This document shows, piece by piece, positions 24,490 to 34,446 of a stretch of 64,000 nt of DNA. Position 1 is the stretch's first letter. Every line of letters starts with the position of its first letter. The DNA comes from Marinicauda salina (GTDB taxonomy: Bacteria > Pseudomonadota > Alphaproteobacteria > Caulobacterales > Maricaulaceae). The stretch is from assembly GCF_003122085.1 (NCBI RefSeq), contig NZ_QEXV01000005.1, forward strand, positions 124,001-188,000, given 5' to 3'. The notes below the pieces were generated by a model. That model saw nothing but the letters and a program-made list of their open reading frames with translations. It made no database searches and was not told the origin of the DNA. Position numbers and translations under genes: made by a program.

Positions 24490-27120
24490 CTACTGGATCA
24501 CGGCCTCGAGCGGCGGCCGGGAGTCGCGTCCCACCGGCTTGCCGTTGACGGTGAGCAGGCCGGCCTCGGTCGAGACCCTGATCTTGTCGCCGTCCTCGAG
24601 ATCGCCCTCCAGGATGAGCCGCGCGATCGGGTCCTGCAGCTCCTTCTGGATCACGCGCTTGAGCGGCCGCGCGCCGTAGGCCGGATCGTAGCCCTTCTTG
24701 GCCAGCCACTCGCGGGCGGCGGCGTCGAGCTCGATCGTCATGCGCCGATCCTCCAGCAGCTCGGCGAGCCGGGCGACCTGGATGTCGACAATCGCCGTCA
24801 TCTGGTCCTCCTCGAGGCGGCGGAACAGGATGGTCTCGTCGATCCGGTTGAGGAATTCCGGCCGGAAGGCGCCGCGCACGGCGTCCATCACCTGGTCGCG
24901 CGCATTCTCGACATCGCCCGACAGCAGGAATTCCGAGCCCAGGTTCGACGTCATGATGATCAGCGTGTTGCGGAAATCGACCGTGCGGCCCTGACCGTCG
25001 GTCAGCCGGCCGTCGTCGAGCACCTGCAGCAGCACGTTGAAGACGTCGTGGTGGGCCTTCTCGACCTCGTCGAACAGGATCACCTGGTAGGGCCGGCGCC
25101 GCACGCTCTCGGTGAGCGCGCCGCCCTCCTCGTAGCCGACATAGCCCGGCGGCGCGCCGATCATGCGGCTGACGGCGTGCTTCTCCATGTACTCGGACAT
25201 GTCGAGCCGGGTGATGGCGGTTTCATCGTCGAACAGGAACTCGGCCAGCGCCTTGGTGAGCTCGGTCTTGCCCACGCCCGTCGGGCCGAGAAACAGGAAG
25301 GAGCCCATCGGCCGGTTCGGATCCTTCAGCCCGGCGCGGGACCGGCGCACGGCGTCGGAGACGGCGGCGAGCGCCTCCTCCTGGCCGACGACGCGCGCGC
25401 GCAGGCCGTCCTCCATCTTGAGCAGCTTCTCGCGCTCGCCCTCGAGCATCTTCTCCACGGGAATGCCGGTCCAGCGCGAGACCACCGAGGCGATCTGCTC
25501 GTCGTCGACGCGCTCCTTGACCATGTGGGCCTTGCCGTCGCCGTCGGCGGCCGCGTCGTCGGCGGCCTCGGCCGCGGCGATGCGCTGCTCCAGGTCGGGG
25601 ATCTGGCCGTACTTGATCTCGGAGGCCTTGGCGAGATCGCCCCGGCGCTCGGCGTCGGCGAGCTCGGCGCGCAGCCGGTCGAGCTGCTCCTTGATCTCGG
25701 TGGCCGAAGCGAGCTTGTCCTTCTCGGCGCGCCAGGCCGCGGTCAGTTCGGCCGAGCGGCTCTCGAGCTCCGAGAGCTCCTTGTTGAGCGTCTCCAGCCG
25801 CGCCTTCGAGGCGTCGTCCTTCTCCTTCTTGAGCGCCTCGGCCTCGATCTTGAGCTGGATGATGCGCCGGTCGAGCTCGTCGAGCTCCTCGGGCTTGGAA
25901 TCGACCTGCATGCGCAGCCGCGCGGCGGCCTCGTCCATCAGGTCGATCGCCTTGTCCGGCAGGAAGCGGTCGGTGATGTAGCGGTTGGACAGCGTCGCGG
26001 CGGCCACGATCGCGCTGTCGGAGATGCGCACCCCGTGGTGGACCTCGTACTTCTCCTTGAGCCCGCGCAGGATGGACACGGTGTCCTCCACGCTCGGCTC
26101 GTCGACGAAGACGGGCTGGAAGCGCCGCGCCAGCGCGGCGTCCTTCTCCACGTGCTTGCGGTACTCGTCGAGCGTCGTCGCGCCGATGCAGTGCAGCTCG
26201 CCGCGCGCGAGCGCCGGCTTGAGCAGGTTCGAGGCGTCCATCGCCCCGTCCGTCTTGCCGGCGCCGACGAGCGTGTGCATCTCGTCGATGAACAGGATGA
26301 CCTTGCCCTCGGCGGCCTCGATTTCGGACAGCACCGCCTTCAGGCGCTCCTCGAACTCGCCGCGATATTTCGCCCCCGCGATCAGCGCGCCCATGTCGAG
26401 GGCGAGCAGGCGCTTGTCGGCCAGGCTTTCGGGCACGTCGCCGTCGACGATACGAAGCGCCAGGCCCTCGGTGATGGCGGTCTTGCCCACGCCGGGCTCG
26501 CCGATCAGCACGGGATTGTTCTTGGTGCGCCGCGACAGCACCTGGACGGTGCGGCGGATCTCCTCGTCGCGGCCGATGACCGGGTCGAGCTTGCCCGCGC
26601 GGGCGGCCTCGGTGAGGTCCGTCGCGTACTTCTTGAGCGCGTCATAGCCTTCCTCGGCCGACTGGCTGTCCGCGGTGCGGCCCTGCCGGAGAGCGTTGAT
26701 CGCCTCGTTGAGCGCCTGGGGCGTGAGGCCGGCCTGCTTGAAGATCTCGGCGGGCTTCGTCCCGGTGGTGATCGACAACGCCTGCAGCAGGCGCTCGGCG
26801 GCGACATACTCGTCGCCGGCCTTCTTCGCGGCCTCTTCGGCGGTGGAGAACACCTCGGCGGTCTTCGGCGCGAGATAGAGCTGGCCGGAGCCGCCCTCGA
26901 CCTGGGGCAGCGCCTCGACGGCCCGTTTCGTCAGGTCGGCGACCTGGTCGGGCCGCGCGCCGGCGGCCTGGATCAGGTTGGCGGCCAGACCGGTCTCGTC
27001 GTCGAGCAGCGCCTTGAGCATGTGCTCGGGCGTGAACTGCTGGTGCTTATTCTTGAGCGCCGCGTTCTGCGCGGCCTGGATGACCGACCGCGCGCGGTCG
27101 GTGAACTTCTCGAAATCCAT
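24490..27120 (-). CDS. clpB: Protein-disaggregating chaperone ClpB
   Basis: ClpB is a hexameric AAA+ disaggregase that works with DnaK. The 876 residues contain the N-terminal Clp repeat domain beginning [20 protein letters not shown], a first AAA module with GEPGVGKT (about 208-215), and the long coiled-coil middle domain (about 400-530) that distinguishes ClpB from ClpA. The second AAA module has GPTGVGKT (about 605-612), and a D2-small domain closes the protein. Length is usual. A CTTGTG-N17-CTACAT heat-shock-type promoter is visible upstream. Confidence 0.97.
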   Translation of the reverse strand: MDFEKFTDRARSVIQAAQNAALKNKHQQFTPEHMLKALLDDETGLAANLIQAAGARPDQVADLTKRAVEALPQVEGGSGQLYLAPKTAEVFSTAEEAAKKAGDEYVAAERLLQALSITTGTKPAEIFKQAGLTPQALNEAINALRQGRTADSQSAEEGYDALKKYATDLTEAARAGKLDPVIGRDEEIRRTVQVLSRRTKNNPVLIGEPGVGKTAITEGLALRIVDGDVPESLADKRLLALDMGALIAGAKYRGEFEERLKAVLSEIEAAEGKVILFIDEMHTLVGAGKTDGAMDASNLLKPALARGELHCIGATTLDEYRKHVEKDAALARRFQPVFVDEPSVEDTVSILRGLKEKYEVHHGVRISDSAIVAAATLSNRYITDRFLPDKAIDLMDEAAARLRMQVDSKPEELDELDRRIIQLKIEAEALKKEKDDASKARLETLNKELSELESRSAELTAAWRAEKDKLASATEIKEQLDRLRAELADAERRGDLAKASEIKYGQIPDLEQRIAAAEAADDAAADGDGKAHMVKERVDDEQIASVVSRWTGIPVEKMLEGEREKLLKMEDGLRARVVGQEEALAAVSDAVRRSRAGLKDPNRPMGSFLFLGPTGVGKTELTKALAEFLFDDETAITRLDMSEYMEKHAVSRMIGAPPGYVGYEEGGALTESVRRRPYQVILFDEVEKAHHDVFNVLLQVLDDGRLTDGQGRTVDFRNTLIIMTSNLGSEFLLSGDVENARDQVMDAVRGAFRPEFLNRIDETILFRRLEEDQMTAIVDIQVARLAELLEDRRMTIELDAAAREWLAKKGYDPAYGARPLKRVIQKELQDPIARLILEGDLEDGDKIRVSTEAGLLTVNGKPVGRDSRPPLEAVIQ

Positions 27121-27205
27121 CTATGCGCCCCCTGGGAGCTTCAGCGAGACGTGTGCCGGGCGGGCGCCTTGCTCGAAGCGCGCCGCGCCCGGCGGTTCAG
27201 CCTCG

Positions 27206-27234
27206 ATGTAGGTGTGGCGCAACTGTCACACAAG
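27206..27234 (-). promoter_or_regulatory. Candidate sigma32 (RpoH) promoter of clpB
   Basis: On the minus strand the sequence reads CTTGTG, 17 nt, CTACAT, ending 86 bp before the clpB ATG. The CTTG -35 core and spacing fit alphaproteobacterial RpoH promoters; the -10 match is partial. clpB is a classic RpoH target. Confidence 0.5.
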
Positions 27235-27291
27235 TGACCACGCCCGGCGTCGGGGCATTTTCGGGTGCGACATCGCGTCCGCGCAAACAAA

Positions 27292-27320
27292 AACCGCCGG
27301 CTCGCGCGGAGCCGGCGGTT
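27292..27320 (-). terminator. Terminator of the DUF4167 gene
   Basis: A perfect 12-bp stem (AACCGCCGGCTC/GAGCCGGCGGTT) with a 5-nt loop is followed on the minus strand by a T-rich run (TTTGTTTG). It lies 28 bp after the stop of the gene at 27348. Confidence 0.85.
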
Positions 27321-27347
27321 CAGGAATCGCTCGGTTCGTGCAGGCGA

Positions 27348-28016
27348 TCAGGCCGCGGCGGTGTCCTTGTCGCCGGAGTCCTTGTCGTCGTCGGAGCCGG
27401 AAGCCTTCTTGAGCGCCTCCTCGGCGGCGGCGTCGGTGCGCGGCTTGCGCGCGCGGCGCTTGGGCTTCTCCGACTCCGCCCCGGCGGACTGGCCCTCGCC
27501 GTCCTCGTCGTCGGAGCCTTCCGGGGTGACGACCTGGAGCGGATCACCGCCCTCGCCGCCATTGGCGCGCTTGGAGCGTCCGCCGCGACGCGAGCGGCCG
27601 TCGGCCTTGCCGTCGCCGGACTGGGCCGCCTCGGCCTTGCCGTCGCCGCGGCCCCGGCCGCGATCGTCGCGCCCGCCGCCGTTCGGCTGGTCTTGCTGGC
27701 CCTGCTGCTTCTGCTGGCCGCCGCGCTGATCGGCGCCGTCCTCGGCGCTGTTTTCGTCGCGCTTGGGCTGATTGGCCTGCATCACGCGGAGGTAATGCTC
27801 GGCGTGCTGATAGTAGTTCTCGGCCATCACCCGGTCGCCCGACGACATCGCGTCGCGCGCCAGCTGCAGATACTTGTCGTGGATATGCGAGGCGTTGCCC
27901 CGAACCTTCACGTCCGGGCCGTTGCTCTCGAACGAGCGATTGCCCTGATTTCCGGACTTCCGTCCGCGGCCGCGTTGGCGCTTCATGGTATGAACCTGAC
28001 CTCTCTCGGCGTTCAT
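27348..28016 (-). CDS. DUF4167 domain protein, RNA-binding-like
   Basis: The N-terminal region (about 10-80) is the DUF4167 domain conserved in alphaproteobacteria: an RGRGRK basic patch, then KVRGNASHIHDKYLQLARDA and AENYYQHAEHYLRVM. The rest, to residue 222, is low complexity with RGG-like, glutamine- and charge-rich stretches, which suggests a disordered nucleic-acid-binding tail; the function is unknown. ATG 28016 was chosen because GAAGGA lies 8 bp upstream; an internal ATG at 27986 is an alternative. It is downstream of prmC but separated by a 231-bp gap and probably has its own promoter. Confidence 0.85.
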   Translation of the reverse strand: MNAERGQVHTMKRQRGRGRKSGNQGNRSFESNGPDVKVRGNASHIHDKYLQLARDAMSSGDRVMAENYYQHAEHYLRVMQANQPKRDENSAEDGADQRGGQQKQQGQQDQPNGGGRDDRGRGRGDGKAEAAQSGDGKADGRSRRGGRSKRANGGEGGDPLQVVTPEGSDDEDGEGQSAGAESEKPKRRARKPRTDAAAEEALKKASGSDDDKDSGDKDTAAA

Positions 28017-28247
28017 GTTCGGTCCTTCGCCGCGTCGCCCTGAAATGAGGGCCTTTCGCATGCACGAGCCGCAGTCGCCTGCGAGCCCAAAGTGCAAATC
28101 GTGAGGACCGATCCGTCAGCAGCGGCGTCCGCCTGAATGCTGCGACAGCCCCCTGTGGCGCGCCGCGGCTGCTGAGTTCGTTTCGCAACCTAGCCTTATC
28201 CGCCGGGCGATTCCAACCCTTTTTCTGCAGACGAACGCAAGACTTGG

Positions 28248-29236
28248 TTAGAGAAAGCTCAAGACAAGCGCCCGGTCGCGGCCGGCGAGATCGCGTTGAA
28301 GGCGTATATGGGCGGCGCCGGCGGCCTCCGCAAGCGCGGCGGCTTGCGCGCCCTGGTCCCAGCCGATCTCGAACACCGCCGCCCCGCCCGGCGCGAGCAG
28401 CGCCCGCGCCGCGTCGAACAGGCCGGGATAGGCCGCGAGCCCGTCCGGCCCGCCGTCGAGGGCGGCGCGCGGCTCGTGATCGCGCACCTCGGGCTCGAGC
28501 GCGTCGATGACGGCGGTCGCGATATAAGGCGGATTGGAGACGACGAGGTCGAACGGGCCCTCCACGCCGTCGGCCCAGTCGGTCTCGATGAGTTCCGCGC
28601 GGGCGGCGAGCCCGCAAGCTTCGGCGTTTTCGCGGGCGACGGCGAGCGCTTCCGGCGAGGAATCCGTCCCGATCCCGGTCGCGTTCGGCAGCTCGCTCAG
28701 CAGCGCCAGAAGGATCGCGCCCGATCCGGTCCCGATATCGAGGATGCGGACCGGGGCGTTCTTCCACCCCACCCCACCCCGTCCCTCCCCTCGAGGGGAG
28801 GGGGAACGCTCCGCCGGCCGATCGGCGTCAGGTGTTTGCGCCGCACGCCGCAAGGCTCCCTCCCCCCTGGGGGAGGGTCGGGGTGGGGGGATATTGGCGA
28901 AGCGCGATGCGAGCTCGCTCAGCGCCGCCTCGACAACCGTCTCGGTGTCGGCCCGCGGGGTGAGCACGTCGGGCGTGACGGCGAGGTCGAGGGTCCAGAA
29001 CGCCTTCGTCCCCAGGATCTGCGACATCGGCTCGCGGGCGAGCCGGCGGGCGAGAAGCGCTTCGAAAGCGGCCGCCTCGTCTTCGCTCAGGACCCGGCCG
29101 TCGTCGGCGATCAGGCCGGCCCGGTCGAGCCCGGTCGCCTGCTGCAGGAGACGCCGGGCGTCGTCGACGGCGTCCCCGATCCCGGCGGCGGCGAGCCGCA
29201 CGCTCGCCGAATCGACGGCGTCACGCAGGGTCCGGC

Positions 29237-29240
<4 letters not shown>
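28248..29240 (-). CDS. prmC: Peptide chain release factor N5-glutamine methyltransferase PrmC with repeat-derived insertion
   Basis: PrmC methylates the GGQ glutamine of release factors. The N-terminal substrate domain, the SAM motif [16 protein letters not shown] (about 166-181) and the catalytic NPPY (in SNPPYIA) are intact. Residues about 116-162 are absent from typical PrmC proteins and are encoded by two palindromic repeats in frame, giving peptides with SPRGEG at each end. The insertion lies in the loop between the N-terminal helix domain and the first strand of the methyltransferase fold. Total length is 330, about 45 more than usual. Its ATG overlaps the prfA stop by 4 bp; it is probably still functional. 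Confidence 0.93.
28755..28895. repeat. Palindromic repeat element inside the prmC reading frame
   Basis: This 141-bp segment has a CCCTCCCC-TCGA-GGGGAGGG palindrome (28783-28802) and a second, CCCTCCCCC...GGGGGAGGG, in the same family (28858-28877). The first 20-mer is identical to 59396-59415. The length is 47 codons, so the prmC frame is kept. Confidence 0.88.
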
Positions 29241-30316
<1,076 letters not shown>

Positions 30317-30434
30317 GGGGGTGAGATAAGCCGGAGCGGGCGTTTATGGAAGGCGCAGCGTCGGCCGCCCCGCCCCGGGCTTGCCTGATCGGCGAAGACG
30401 AACGAGGATTTCGCCACTTGGGGTGGAGGGGATC

Positions 30435-31289
30435 ATGTCGCTGTTCAAGTGGCTGCTGACCGCAGCTCTGGTCGCCGTCGCCGGGGTGGGCGCGGCCCAT
30501 GTCATCGCCTTGCTGGAACCGACGACCGCCGAGACCGCCGCCGACGGCGCCAAGGTCCCGGCCGACGGCGCCGAGGCGCCGGAGGAAGCAGTTGAGATGG
30601 ATCCGGTGATGGAGGAGCTCGTCGAGCTGGTCAAAGCCGCGAACAACACTGAGCCGCCGCCGACATTCTTCGAAGTCCCGGCCGAAGCCGAGCCCGCATT
30701 TGACCCAAGCCTCGCCCCGCTTCTGGAAAGCGCAGGCCAATGCACGGTGGCGGACTACGAACACACTCACAGCTTTGTTCCCGCCGAGTCGCTCGAGGAA
30801 CGCTGGGACGCGGAAAACGGGCCGTCGGAGCACCTCATCGCGCAGGCGGAGGCGGGCAATCCGCGCGCCCAGTTCAATCTCGGCTACTCGATCGCAGCCT
30901 TCGGGGAAGTGGAGGATGAAGGTGAAGCCTTCGAGTGGATTCAGCGCGCCGCCGAAGGCGGTTACCCGCCGGCCATGACCGAGGTCGGCGCCGCCCTCAC
31001 GTACGGATATTTGGACCAGGAGCAGGACCTTGAGCGCGCGCGCCCTTGGCTGGAGCAGGCGGCGGAGAACGGCGAGGCGTTGTCAATGTTCACTCTTTCG
31101 CGCCTGCCGCCGGCAGAGGGCGAGTCGGTCGAAACATACGCCGTGCGCCGGCTGCGGCTGGAACTGGAGAGCGCCGCGCTTTGCCACCGCGAAGCGGGGC
31201 TGGCCATAGCCGACAGGCTGGACACGGGACGCGGGCTGCCGGAACAACCCTGGCTGGCCAATCACCTTCGCGCGAACGCCCGCGGCTAG
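30435..31289 (+). CDS. Sel1-like repeat protein with N-terminal membrane anchor
   Basis: This 284-residue protein starts at ATG 30435 after GGTGGAGGGGATC. A hydrophobic anchor or signal lies at about 4-24, followed by an acidic, alanine-rich linker to about 90. Sel1/TPR-like helical pairs follow (about 130-245): EAGNPRAQFNLGYSIA, AFEWIQRAAEGGYPPAMTEVG and ARPWLEQAAENGEALSMF. Sel1 repeats mediate protein contacts; the partner is unknown. Codon choice looks less extreme in G+C than the neighbours, which may point to a different history. It is divergent from prfA. Confidence 0.75.
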   Translation: MSLFKWLLTAALVAVAGVGAAHVIALLEPTTAETAADGAKVPADGAEAPEEAVEMDPVMEELVELVKAANNTEPPPTFFEVPAEAEPAFDPSLAPLLESAGQCTVADYEHTHSFVPAESLEERWDAENGPSEHLIAQAEAGNPRAQFNLGYSIAAFGEVEDEGEAFEWIQRAAEGGYPPAMTEVGAALTYGYLDQEQDLERARPWLEQAAENGEALSMFTLSRLPPAEGESVETYAVRRLRLELESAALCHREAGLAIADRLDTGRGLPEQPWLANHLRANARG

Positions 31290-31870
31290 GTCTGCTCGCG
31301 CGTCAGATGGTCGATCGCGCCGGGGTGCTCGTACGCCTCAAGCCGGTCGAGCAGGGCGTCGATCCCGTCGCCCACGAGCAGCATGTCGCGGTGCTTCTCG
31401 GCGATGAAGCCCTCGGACCGCATGGTGTCGAGGAAGGTCAGCAGCCCGTCGAAATAACCGCCGACATTGAGCAGGCCGACCGGCTTGGCGTGCCGGCCGA
31501 GCTGCGACCAGGTCCAGGCCTCGAACAGCTCCTCCATCGTGCCGATGCCGCCGGGCAGCGCGAGGAAGCCGCCGGCGAGATCGGACATGATCTGCTTGCG
31601 CTCGTGCATCGAGGTGACGATGCGCATGTCGGGCACGCGCGGATGGGCGATCTCCTTCCTGTGGAGGAAGTCGGGGATCACCCCGATCACATGCCCGCCG
31701 GCGTCGAGGCAGGCGTCGGCGGCCAGCCCCATCAGCCCGACCTGGCCGCCGCCATAGACCAGCGCGATCCCGCGTTCGGCGAGCGCGCGGCCGATCGCCT
31801 CGGCGGCCTCGGCGAAAAGGGCGGACTCGCCCGTGTGCGAGCCGCAATAGACGCACAGCGGCTTCATCAT
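31286..31870 (-). CDS. LOG-family protein (cytokinin riboside 5'-monophosphate phosphoribohydrolase-like)
   Basis: This 194-residue member of the LOG family has the signature LALPGGIGTMEELFEAWTW and the nucleotide-binding start CVYCGSHTG. LOG-type enzymes remove ribose 5-phosphate from purine nucleotides; in bacteria the physiological role varies. The first of two adjacent ATGs is used. It converges with the Sel1-like gene, overlapping its stop by 4 bp. Confidence 0.88.
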   Translation of the reverse strand: MMKPLCVYCGSHTGESALFAEAAEAIGRALAERGIALVYGGGQVGLMGLAADACLDAGGHVIGVIPDFLHRKEIAHPRVPDMRIVTSMHERKQIMSDLAGGFLALPGGIGTMEELFEAWTWSQLGRHAKPVGLLNVGGYFDGLLTFLDTMRSEGFIAEKHRDMLLVGDGIDALLDRLEAYEHPGAIDHLTREQT

Positions 31871-31934
31871 GGGAGTCTGCTTATCCGGGATTGCGGAACG
31901 CGCCAACGCCCATCGCCGCGGCGTCGAGAAACGC

Positions 31935-32282
31935 TCACGCGCCGAGGCGTTCACGGACGGCGTCCGTCCAGCCGACGCTCACCGTTCCGTCGGCCTCGAT
32001 CACCGGCCGCTTGACCAGGGTCGGGTGCTCGGCCAGCAGGCCGGCGGGGTCGGATTGCGCCCGGGCGCGCTCGGCCTCGTCGAGCCCGCGCCAGGTCGTC
32101 GAGCGCGTGTTGATCAGCGTGTTCGCATCGACGGCCTCGAGCCAGGCCGGGACCCGCGCGGCGAGGTCGGCCTCGGCGCGGATATCGACGAAGTCGCAGG
32201 CGCGGCCGGCCGCATCGAGCGCCTTCATCGCCTTCTTGCACGTATCGCAGTTCTTCAGGCCGTAGAGGGTGATCTTCGTCAT
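31935..32282 (-). CDS. ArsC/Spx-family thioredoxin-fold protein
   Basis: The 115-residue protein has the ArsC-like CxxC motif (Cys12-Asp-Thr-Cys15) in LYGLKNCDTCKKA and the KRPVIEADG segment of the family, with an ARV...LIN middle part. It resembles the YffB/Spx branch rather than a proven arsenate reductase, and no ars genes are nearby. It lies 14 bp downstream of ispG. Confidence 0.85.
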   Translation of the reverse strand: MTKITLYGLKNCDTCKKAMKALDAAGRACDFVDIRAEADLAARVPAWLEAVDANTLINTRSTTWRGLDEAERARAQSDPAGLLAEHPTLVKRPVIEADGTVSVGWTDAVRERLGA

Positions 32283-32296
32283 GCCGCCCTTGTCCC

Positions 32297-33442
32297 CTAC
32301 TCCGCCGCCGACTTCTCGGCGGCCTCGCGCTCGGCCTTCATCTTCGCGGCCTTGTCCTCGACGGCGTCGACGATGCGCTCGATCATCTCCTCGTTGGAGA
32401 CCTTCTCGTCGGCGGCGCCGGCGAAGTAGAGCATGCCCGCGCCCTTGCCCCCGCCGGTGAAGCCGAGATCGGTGTAGGCGGCCTCGCCCGGACCGTTGAC
32501 CACGCAGCCGATGATCGACAGCGAGATCGGCTCGGAGACGTGCTCGAGGCGCTGTTCGAGGATCTCGACGGTCTTGATGACGTCAAAGCCCTGCCGGGCG
32601 CAGGAGGGACACGCGATGATGTTCACGCCCCGCGTGCGCAGCCCCAGCGATTTGAGGATGTCGTAGCCGACCTTCACCTCCTCGACCGGGTCGGCCGAGA
32701 GCGAGACGCGGATCGTGTCGCCGATGCCCGCCCACAGGAGATTGCCGAGCCCGAGGGCCGACTTCACGCCGCCGGTCCTCAGGCCTCCGGCCTCGGTGAC
32801 GCCCAGATGCAGCGGCGCGTCGGTCGCCTCGGCGAGCGCCTGGTAGGCGGCCACGGTGAGGAAGACATCGGAGGCCTTCACCGAGATCTTGTACTCGCGG
32901 AAATCGAGATCATCGAGGATGCGCGCATGGTTGAGCGCGCTCTCGACCATCGCCTCGGGGCACGGCTCGCCGTACTTCTCGAGCAGGTCGCGCTCGAGCG
33001 AGCCCGCGTTGACGCCGATGCGGATCGAGCAACCATTGTTGCGCGCCGCGGAGACGACCTCGCGGACGCGGTCCATCGAGCCGATATTGCCCGGATTGAT
33101 CCTGAGGCACGCCGCGCCGGCCTCGGCGGCCTCGATCCCGCGCTTGTAGTGGAAGTGGATGTCGGCGACGAGCGGGACCGGCGAGGCCTTCGCGATCTCG
33201 GAAAACGCCGCCGTCGAGTCCGTGTCGGGACAGGACACGCGCACGATGTCCGCGCCGGCGTCGGCGAGGCGCGTGATCTGTTCGATCGTCGCAGCCGCAT
33301 CCGCCGTCGGCGTGTTGGTCATGGACTGGACGGAGATCGGCGCATCGCCGCCCACGGCGACCGGCCCGACATGGATCCGGCGGCTCCTGCGCCGGTCGAT
33401 GGCCCGCCAGGGCCGGACTTTCGTGTGTTCCTCGATCGCCAT
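32297..33442 (-). CDS. ispG: 4-hydroxy-3-methylbut-2-enyl diphosphate synthase IspG
   Basis: IspG (GcpE) is an iron-sulfur enzyme of the non-mevalonate isoprenoid pathway. The 381 residues include VQSMTNTPT at the start of the TIM barrel and the cluster ligands CPSC (about 278-281) and GCVVNGPGE (about 313), with an R-x-G-V-N-I-I segment before the first pair. The chosen ATG at 33442 gives a normal length. rodZ-like and ptsP genes precede it on the same strand. Confidence 0.96.
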   Translation of the reverse strand: MAIEEHTKVRPWRAIDRRRSRRIHVGPVAVGGDAPISVQSMTNTPTADAAATIEQITRLADAGADIVRVSCPDTDSTAAFSEIAKASPVPLVADIHFHYKRGIEAAEAGAACLRINPGNIGSMDRVREVVSAARNNGCSIRIGVNAGSLERDLLEKYGEPCPEAMVESALNHARILDDLDFREYKISVKASDVFLTVAAYQALAEATDAPLHLGVTEAGGLRTGGVKSALGLGNLLWAGIGDTIRVSLSADPVEEVKVGYDILKSLGLRTRGVNIIACPSCARQGFDVIKTVEILEQRLEHVSEPISLSIIGCVVNGPGEAAYTDLGFTGGGKGAGMLYFAGAADEKVSNEEMIERIVDAVEDKAAKMKAEREAAEKSAAE

Positions 33443-33513
33443 GAAAGACCTGCAGACGCCGGTTGTCGTTCACGCCGGATATAGGCCCGAACGCGCCGCG
33501 GCGCGACCCCGGC

Positions 33514-34371
33514 TCAGCCGTCGCGCTCGACTTCGGACAGCGCGGTGATGACGAAATCCGACGCGGAGATGTTCTCCACCGTCTCGCCCGGCTCGCCGAT
33601 CGCGCCGAGCAGGCTGGCGCCGGCGCGCACCGAGATCGCCCCGGCGTCGTCGGTCGACACCGTCAGGCCGGGCTCGTCGGGCGCGCGGTAGCGTTCGCCG
33701 GGAGTCATCTCGCGCGAGAACAGGATCCGGCCGGAGGCGTCGCGCACCTCGAGCAGGGCCGGCGCGGTCGCTTCCAGCACGAAGGCGCCGCCGTCAGGCT
33801 CGGGCAGCGCCGACCAGATCCGCGCCGGCTCCGGCGCGGCGGACGCCTCCACCATCGGGCGCGGCTCGGACAGCATGGCGTCGACGGGGTCGGGCGCGCC
33901 GGCGAACGCCTCGGTGCGCGTGACGTGGGAGCCGTACCAGCTCGCCGCGCCGATGACGCCGCCGAGTATAAGCACCGCGCCGATCAGGCCGCGCGGCAGC
34001 TTGATCTCGCGTCTCTGCTTCGGCGAGGTCGGCTGGGCGCGGCCGGACTCGCATTCGACTTCCTGCTTGAACTGGTCGACGATCGCGGCGGTGTCGAGCC
34101 CGAGAAAGGCCGCGTACGTCCTGAGATAGCCGATGGCGTAGGCGCGCGAGGGCAGACCGCGCGGATCCATCGTCTCGAGCGCTTCGAGATAGTCCCGCTT
34201 GATGCGCGTGCGCGCGGCCGCCGAATCCAGGGTGAGGTCGGATTTCAGACGCGCCTGTCTGAGGCGCTCGCCGAGGCTGGCCGCGACCGAATCCGGCGGC
34301 GGGGCGTCAGCGAACGCCGCGTCGACCGGCACGTAACCCATTTCCGTAGACCCGCTCAAAGCGTTGGTCAT
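33514..34371 (-). CDS. RodZ-like helix-turn-helix membrane protein
   Basis: This 285-residue protein has an HTH_25-type domain (about 30-105) with LGERLRQARLKSDLTLDSAA and YLEALE. A transmembrane segment follows at about 130-150 (LIGAVLILGGVIGAASW), then a periplasmic DUF4115 domain (about 190-280) with LLEVRDASGRILFSR. This layout is that of RodZ, which links MreB filaments to the envelope. Alternative starts at 34446 and 34341 exist. It lies in the ptsP-rodZ-ispG order seen in related alphaproteobacteria. Confidence 0.8.
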   Translation of the reverse strand: MTNALSGSTEMGYVPVDAAFADAPPPDSVAASLGERLRQARLKSDLTLDSAAARTRIKRDYLEALETMDPRGLPSRAYAIGYLRTYAAFLGLDTAAIVDQFKQEVECESGRAQPTSPKQRREIKLPRGLIGAVLILGGVIGAASWYGSHVTRTEAFAGAPDPVDAMLSEPRPMVEASAAPEPARIWSALPEPDGGAFVLEATAPALLEVRDASGRILFSREMTPGERYRAPDEPGLTVSTDDAGAISVRAGASLLGAIGEPGETVENISASDFVITALSEVERDG

Positions 34372-34446
34372 CTCCGCGCTCGTACCGCGCCCCCCGGTCC
34401 CTCGACGCTGCGTGTGACATTTTCGCCGCAGCGCAAGCTCATCCAA

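Noticed and set aside
31935-32282. Arsenate reductase as a firm call
   Set aside because: The fold is ArsC-like but close to the YffB/Spx branch, and no arsenic genes are nearby.
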